64,000 nucleotides of DNA from Gavia stellata (lineage: Eukaryota > Chordata > Aves > Gaviiformes > Gaviidae), in contig NC_082595.1 in assembly GCF_030936135.1 (NCBI RefSeq), forward strand, positions 104,759,334-104,823,333, read 5' to 3'. The position numbers and the translations under genes are program-made. The notes below the pieces were generated by a model, which did not search any database, was not told the DNA's origin, and was given only the letters and a program-made list of their open reading frames with translations. This document shows, piece after piece, positions 50,986 through 64,000 of this stretch (the stretch's first letter is position 1; each line of letters opens with the position of its first letter).

Positions 50986-53900
50986 GAGGGTTGAGTTCTG
51001 CTCTGAGCTTTTCGGGGGGTGTTAGCAACAAGCCAAGGGGGAGAAACAGATCAAGTGGGAGATCTTTCCGATAAAAGCCTGAAGAGAGAGGAATGGAGTT
51101 AGGAATTTTCTCCAGATACGTATCCCAAACCACTGTATTTTCACATATTTTCTATCAATTTATAATTGACAATAAGCGCATCTGAGGAGGCCTTTCAAAA
51201 TAGTCCAAGACACTTGGATGATGGCAGGCTTCCCCAGAAGGAAACCCCCACACCTGATGTAAACCCCGTAACTTTGTGTGTGTCCAAATTTGGTGTGCAG
51301 CAGGGTTCAGGGTGGGACTGGTCTTCATCTTCTGTTCCAACACTGTGAGCAGCAGGACCACAGACGCCTTTGGACCCCTGTGAATTTTTCTCACCCTACC
51401 AATGCTCATGATCAGTGAATTGCAGGATGTGTTATCTACTCCACTCAGGTTGTAAAGGAATTAGCATTTGGAAGCAAATGACAAAATATAGGCAATGATC
51501 ATATTGAAGATAAACTTCCATGAAGCTTAGTAATAAAACATACACATACAGATATTTTAGTAATCCCTTATTTAGGAAGACCATATTCTCCCAACTTGGA
51601 GAGAAAGAAACTAGACTGGTAAGGTGTGGTTCCACTCTCATTGTGGCTGGTTTTTTTTCAGTTTGATAGTCTAGTTTATCTTTTTACTTATCTAAAGAGA
51701 AGATTTCCATATCCATATTAAGTACTCAGAAATAATAAGGGTACACACTTTTCTACAGTATTTCGAGACACAGAAGCAAAAGTCTCATTTGTGGTTTTTG
51801 CATAGTGAACTGTATGCTGAGAAGGCACTGTTGTGTTGCTGCTCTGCTTTTTTTTATATATACGTCCCAAAGCGTTGCCTCCTTCAGCATATATTTGGAA
51901 AATTAAACCCTATATAATCTCTTAAATCTACTGCTCCTTTATCACTTACAGGGTTAGGATTTGGGCTTTTTTTCCTTCTTTTTTTTTTGAAGATCTGATT
52001 GTAGCAAAGCAGCTCAAGTCTCTCTGCCTTGTCTTGGATTTTACAAGAGCTTTACAACTGTTTACAAGACTAAATCAGGGGTTTACAAAAGTAGACCTTG
52101 CTTGATAATAAAGTTGTTTCCTTGCCCCTCAAATATGTCTGGGCCTTATCTTTCTACACAGCTGCTTGTAGTTCAGCTTTACAGAATCTCTTGATTGGAT
52201 TCCTACTGCCTTTGTCTAACAAAGAAGTCTTTCAATGAAGTCACCCAAATGGAAAAAAAGAAGTTAAGTAAAAATTGTGAAAATGGATTAGTCAGATCCA
52301 TGTAGGCTTATAACAGTGATTCCATATGTGTCTAAGAAAGTCTTTGTAGGTTATAAATAATGTTGAGCTCAAAAAAACCATTTTATTTGTCACACTTCTG
52401 AAGTGAAGAGTAGCTCCTGAAGCTGCCAGGTGTGCTGGCACCCTATTTTATTTGTAAGATTTCCTTAAAGACACATTAACATGTTTGTAATATGTGTGCA
52501 TGTATGACCTTACTATTGAGTTATATCCGGAATTTATGGTAACATTGATACATTTCAATGTGATTTTGGTGCCGTATGCATAAATTATATCTTCAGTCCT
52601 GTGCCTCAGGAAGAGGTGGTTGTGTCAGTATGCTTTGATAAAACTGCATCCAGTAACATTTTCCCTGAAGCACATATCTGAAATCATTCAAGCTTAGGTA
52701 CTTAGACATCTTCTTCTTTATCAGTTACAGTTCTTCATGCTAGATCTGATTACAGCAAATCTCTGTCTTCTTCCTCATCTATTTTTTTGTGTGGATCTCA
52801 TAAAATACTTAGGCTTTACATGCATTTAACGGCTTCTGAAGCTCTCTGCTAGGCTATTCTATCTGTTCTTCCGTTCATCCAGTCTGAAAAACGTAAGGCT
52901 ATTTAGCTGCTTATTTCAATGTTTCAAACTCTTCCTTTCTTCTTTTCTTCCATTTCCCTAATGACCATGTATCTACTTCCGTTGCTCTGTCTTCCAACCT
53001 CTCACATATCATATTTCTCTAATGTTATTATTTAAAAGGTAAATTTAGAAACAAATGCTTACCCAGGAAAATTTTAAATTAAAAGGTTGACCTTTATTTT
53101 TGAAGTCGCTTAATGAAGTTGACTAACAGTGTAAGAAATCTGATTCTCTAGCTTCAGACTGGCTGAAAGCCTGTTTTTCCTTATATTTGTGAGGACAGGC
53201 ATTTTAAGGAGACCTTGACTAGATAAGCATGGAGAGCAGGGAAAAAGCTGCTCTAAGGCTCAAGCCGGACTGCCATTTAGAGGAACATTAATAGGAAACA
53301 TTTTTTCTGCAGAACAGTGAGTGTTTTGGGCTTGGGGGAAGAAGGGCTGTGTTTAAATGTATCAAGCATAAAATGAAATGTTAATCACTTAAGTTTAATA
53401 AATCTGCAGCAATGATCTGTTTGAACCTGGTAAGAGGCCTGTAGTTAGCACGCTGCTATCTCAAACGCCCCTGGTCTTTTTCTTGCCTCTGTGTATGCAT
53501 GTTGAAGCTGTGGAAACAAGGAACAAATGAGCTTGTATAAGAGATGTGGTGAAAAATGAGTACCAGGAGGAAGGTGGTTTTAAACTAAGAAGGTAGGAGG
53601 ATTTCCAAATGGCCAAAGTGTTTTGGGTAAATTTGGAGGCTGGATGTAGTCATCTGTGTAGGAGCCCCACATTTTAGTCCCGAAGACGCTCACGTTTTGC
53701 AGAAAAACTTTCTCAAATTTTATTGTTGAGCAAACTGTTTATATGAGACACTTCTAAAACTCCTGTTTGTAGAAAAAGTTATTTTCTCTAGCAGGGGTAC
53801 TCTCACGTTTTACTTTCCCTCAAGAGTGATAGGTTTAAAGTAATTTCTTTTTATGGACTTTCTCACCTGCTGCATTGCGTATTTTGGCCTTAGAGGGCTA

Positions 53901-56900
53901 GGAGAGATACCTGTCACCCTTCCTCAGAAGGGCATTCAGTGTTGTTTCATTACTCTGTTACTCTTCCTTCTTCTACCCTCCCAAGCCCACCTTGCTGTGA
54001 AAGTAAACTATGGAGGAAAGGGTTGGGTGCATGTATAATCCTCATGCCCGGCTCCAGAGTACTTTGCATAACCTTCTCTGAAACTGAGAGGGCTGTCTGT
54101 GTTTTGGCATGATTTTTGCAACACATACACAGCGATGTTAGTCTTTGGGGACTGAGATAGGCATTTTGTTTGCTTTGCCATATCACTAAATCTCGTTTCA
54201 GATTTGCCGTGGGATTTTTATTTTCCTCTGGTTGCTCAATCTCTCTTCTTTCGCTTATAGCCTTTTCCACAGCTCTCCCTTAATACCAATTTGATCTCCT
54301 TTTTGCTTTGAATTTATCAGTTCATCCAGTAACAACTATGGGTTTCTCTCTCTTCTCCTCTCTGTCTTTAGTAGGGTGGGGGTTTTTTCCCTCTAAGAGA
54401 GTTTTTGTTCCTTCTGGCTGCACAATAAAATCCTTTGATTCTATGTGACAAACAGGAACACATGTTTCCTTTCTAGTCGAGATTAAAGACACCCGGCGAC
54501 TCCAGTGATTACGTCTTGAGTAGAGAGTGGGGGAAGGCCTGTCTCATTGACTTTACCCCCTTCACAAGATAGTATGTCAGCTGAATTAACTGTATAGAGT
54601 GATTTTGAGCAGTAACAGCATGCAGTATGCCTCCTCATGGACATCTATTCTGAGATACGCAAATCATACTTTCTATTGCCAGCTATGTCTATGTTGAGGT
54701 TTTATGGCTCTGATGTAGGGTAGACGTATCTGAGATAGCTTTAGGCTTATCTGCTCGAGAACTGACTTCTAGACACGGCAGCGGGGAGCTTCATGCTAGC
54801 TGAAAAATCGGCCCAAAACGGAGGTTGATAGATCTATAATTAGCCCAGTCTTAGCTGGGGCGGTGACTTCAGTGTGGACAGCACTGGCAATTCCCCAAGT
54901 CTGAAAAACAAGGTAAAAACCTTCTTTCTCTTCCTTAGTGCTGTTTAGAGGGACCTAAAGCTGTTTAAGAGAAAAATGCATGCATATGAATGTTGAGGAA
55001 AACTTCTCTTAAATAAGGGAAACATTAATTATTTGTAGGTATTGATATTGTTATTTGTAAGTATTAGGTATTGGTCTTTCTCCTTCTCCCTGTCTCTCCA
55101 ACAGAAAGGAGGGGTTTTCTGTTTATTCTTAAAAAAAAAAAAATCCAAAAGAACCCATGTCTGGAAAATCTTAGCCTAAAATTGGGTTTTTTGGAACTGG
55201 TAATGACTGGGTTAGGATGAAAATGCTCATACGTCTTTGATTACAGTGACTGCTGTCGTGCTCGCTGTTCGTGTGTGGTTTCCACTGGCCTCCATCACTG
55301 CCGTTTCTCAAGATGGTTTCTGCTGCCCTGTGTCAAGTTCTGTGCAGAGGAATGTGATGATTATGCTTGGCTTGGGACAGGCTTTGTTGGAGAAGTTTTT
55401 CTTATGAGTACAAAATACATTTAAAGCATTATTATTATGATTATGATCCTTGACAAAAATAGTCTAGACAAAGCATAAACTCTGGATCCAAAAATATATT
55501 TAAAAATTAGCTAGCCTGTTCACAAAACATTTCTTACCTCACCCAGCAGCTATTTATGAGAACATTTTATATTGTTTCTAATTTTAAACAATTAATAGCA
55601 AGCACTAGCAGTTGAATACTCATTTATTAGTTAGTTATCCCCTCCGGTTTTTCTGCACATCTTGTTGCTGTCAAATATCTCTGAACCCAGCCAAAAATGA
55701 CATGTTGAAACAAGTAGTGTATATTTAATGCGGTGCATAGAAAAAAAGGTGACAGTCAGCCCTGGCTTTTAATTTTTATTGGAAATATCATGAAATACAG
55801 TACCTGGACAAAGAAGTGAATTTGCTCATGAAGAGGCTGGTGGCTTGTAAGTAAACTTCTTAATGTGTGGCTTAGTCACAGGCTTTTTTCCTGCTTGTTA
55901 TTGACGTAATTGCCTGTCAGTCTCATCTGATAGTAGAATTGCTGGGGGCCTGGTGTCTTGGATCGTGTGGCAAAAACTGCTAGCTATTGACTTGTGTGCA
56001 TGTGTGCCTCTGCTCTCTGCTGAATTAAATGTCAGATATACTCAAGTGTGTGGGTGGGTGGGGGATATGTGATTTGGTTCTCTCTAGTTGCCTTGTCAAG
56101 AAGTACACTAATACAACTAATGGAGATCCTCGAGCTCGGAAGGAGAAGGGCATTCACTTGACAGCCACCATCCAAACAGTCAAAAAAGATAGCTTCATAC
56201 AGTGGTGGAGACCGTGCAGATTTAAAAAGAAACTTTTCCAAAGGCAAGGAATAATAAAGGATATTTTGAAATTGTAGCTTGCAGTTTACAGTCTCCCTTT
56301 TTGCCTGGCTTTGCAAAAGGTTTATAAAACAAAACGCAGGGGGTTTATACCGTGGAATTTCTAACCTTTAAAGACACTATCTTTAGGTACTGATTTTATT
56401 CTGAGATGGTTGCCACTAGAGGAAAAACTTGCTTTCTTCACCTCTACTAAAACAAAAGTTTCTGTTCTCACCACAGCACCTTTCACAGCACTTGTGTCTC
56501 TGGTTTTTGCCGTGTTCAGTGTATAGCTGTCATGTCCACATGGTCCTCTAGAAAATATAAAATGAGCTTTCTGAATTAAAGTATCAGATGGCCACAAAAA
56601 TAGAAGAAAGAGGAATCTAAGTGAATGTCAGTGAATCCTCAACCCTCAAATCATCAAGTCAAATCTTGCACCAGATCCCACCAGAGGAAAAATAGCTGGC
56701 TCTGTTGGATTAAGAGGAATGTTAATTTTGTGGTCAGCATCTGCAACATTGCTGTGCAGTCCCCAATGTATGCTCTTGCTGGAGGTGCTCACTCCTGCAG
56801 AGGGGAACATAACCATCACAAATGCAGCTTCTTGGGAGATTTGGTTCATCCTTTTGCTGAAGATAATGATTGTGGGAGGGAATTTGGGGGTTTTTTTTAA

Positions 56901-57429
56901 TACACATTTATTTTATTGAATTTTTAACTGGGGAAGAGTTTTCTTTGTCTCAAGCTAGTAGCTTTCTGGTGAATCAGGTGAACCTTTAATTATTTAGTCA
57001 TAATAGTTGGTTTTGTTTGCCTTTTTTTTAAATTTCTACCAGGTGAATAACTAACATTGTTGATAGGTGCACTGTTTTATACCACTTTTAAGTAATATCT
57101 CTCTTAAGTAGTTTCTTATCTTTAAGTTTCTGGGTAAGTTTGGTTCCAGCTCCCTCCTCAGCCATTATAAGCAGATGTTTTTACTGTCCATTTTTGTATC
57201 TAAGAATTTGTGAAACAAAATTGCTTCATCTGACCTGATGTTATTATTACAAAGAACTTACTGGATCGTGTGATGTAAATAAAATAAATCAGAAGCTGCA
57301 GTGACCTAGATACTCATTATTTATTTATGGGAATAAATATATTTAGCATTTATTTATACTGTTCTTCAATTTCAAATGCTGTAAATTTTCACTTACTCTG
57401 AACTCTGCTGGGAAGATAGCATTATTGCC
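50986..57429. other. No gene seen
   Basis: About 6.4 kb of AT-rich intron-like sequence with long stretches lacking any open frame of 60 codons (51650-53850, 54280-56000). 55131-55143 is an A run. No recognisable transposon beyond the CR1 scrap just upstream. Confidence 0.55.
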
Positions 57430-57568
57430 ACCATTCTGTAGGTTAGGAGACCTTGGCAGGAAGACTTAAGTAACTGCTCTAGACTATGTAGCATATAATT
57501 ACCAGAACTAGGATTAGACGTTGGGAGTCTCAACTCCCAGTGTTGTGTTCAGACGTCTTGCTCCTGAC
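57430..57568 (-). mobile_element. MIR-like SINE relic
   Basis: The plus strand shows 'ccaccattctgtaggttagg', 'gacttaagtaactgctctagactatgtagc', 'ccagaactaggattagacgttgggagtctcaactcccagtg', the complement order of a MIR-type element ('taagtaacttgcccaaggtcacacagc', 'gagccaggaatagaac', 'actcccag'). Confidence 0.65.
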
Positions 57569-58348
57569 GGATAAAATCTATGGCTAACAAAGACTGAGGA
57601 GAATGATAAGGATGGGATGATCGCACAAATGACTTGGTCATTTGATCACCTTAGGTATATTAAGTGTTTTAAGTCTAGCCAGAAGCATGGGAAGAGACAG
57701 GACATGTTGGCCTACCCTGAAGACCAGCCACACTGCGGAGAGCTCAGGCCTCACAAGGTGAAGCATTCCTGTAGGAGTTTCCAGTGAGGAGGTCTAGCAA
57801 AAAGGAGGGGAGGGGGCTGCTTAAAGCAGTATTTGGCTTTGAAAATAGAGAAGTAATGGATAGACTTAGCAGGTAGATTTTTCTCCCTCTAATATTTAGG
57901 ATTAATATTTGGTCACACATCAGGTGCAGAAAAGAGCTGTAGAAATGATCTGAAGGCTACTGAGAAAACTGCAAGATGGAGCTATTGGTAACATTTTCCT
58001 GCTATCAGAATATTTGAGTGATGATTTTCTTCTAACTCGGCTTTTCATGATTTGTGTGCTGTTGCTTGTTATTCTGCTGGAGAGTTTGGGCAGATGGTGT
58101 TTCCTCAGGTCTGAGGGATTGGTTTCTCCACAACATGCTTGTAGTTGTCCAAACTCTCTCATTTGTGTTCTAGATTAACATTTACTACAACACTGCTCTC
58201 TTCCTCCTGACATTCAGCTGGGAAAAGGGGAGAAGCAGTGCTCTCCTAAAGCAGAAGAGGCATGGCAGGGACTTGCCCTAGTGATTACAGAGTACAATTG
58301 CTGTGCTGGGACCTTATTCCTAACAACTCTTTGGTTTTGATCTTTTAG
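57569..58348 (+). other. Intron just upstream of the 58349 exon
   Basis: Purine-rich patches (57795-57815) then ordinary sequence. No second exon seen. The minus frame 57920-58162 has no splice support. Confidence 0.6.
58330..58348 (+). promoter_or_regulatory. Splice acceptor of the 58349 exon
   Basis: The T-rich run 'ttggttttgatcttttag' ends in the AG that directly precedes the open frame. The T-rich tract and lack of an intervening AG make this a good acceptor. Confidence 0.8.

Positions 58349-64000
<5,652 letters not shown>

Overview
This is avian nuclear DNA. Four substantial CR1 LINE fragments carry the bird-typical 3' end (ATTCTRTG-type repeats next to a 'ggttgga..agacct..aagatcatcaagtccaac' block). 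There is also a long-terminal-repeat-like element built from spaced 'gggctgcag' units, which I recognise as a common avian ERV-type LTR family, and several very old MIR-like SINE fragments. Base composition is moderate and CpG-poor. Splice-site-flanked coding sequence is rare. Nothing looks bacterial, and there are no operons, tRNAs, rRNAs or CRISPR arrays.

The one convincing protein-coding feature is a plus-strand internal exon at 58349-58654. It has a good acceptor, a good donor and exactly 102 codons, and it is phase 0 at both ends. Its product is Ser/Asn/Thr-rich with a Pro-rich segment, and I could not assign it to a gene. The simplest layout is about 58 kb of upstream intron (or intron plus 5' flank), this exon, and then at least 5.3 kb of downstream intron.

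Region by region: 1-2221 may hold the 3' end of a minus-strand gene (two small phase-compatible exon candidates, then AATAAA signals), but this is weak. 4000-4440 is a GC-rich stretch with a 19-bp tandem duplication. 4718-4805 is a MIR-like relic. 10043-10256 is a weak minus-strand exon candidate. 12729-13238 is one CR1 inserted into another. 13840-14670 is GC-rich with a long chance-like open frame. 22929-22973 is a possible 45-nt plus-strand microexon. 25725-30776 is a CR1-rich block of three copies, two of them in opposite orientation. 35150-35271, 43510-43722 and 57430-57568 are MIR-like relics. 44544-45487 is the LTR-like element. 50800-50985 is an ancient CR1 scrap. The rest is unremarkable intronic or intergenic sequence with short homopolymers and microsatellites.

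I found no new multi-gene system. The items most worth checking are the unassigned exon, the nested CR1 insertion, the low-complexity expansion inside a CR1 3' end, and the handful of splice-flanked exon candidates. All gene-level statements other than the 58349-58654 exon are tentative.
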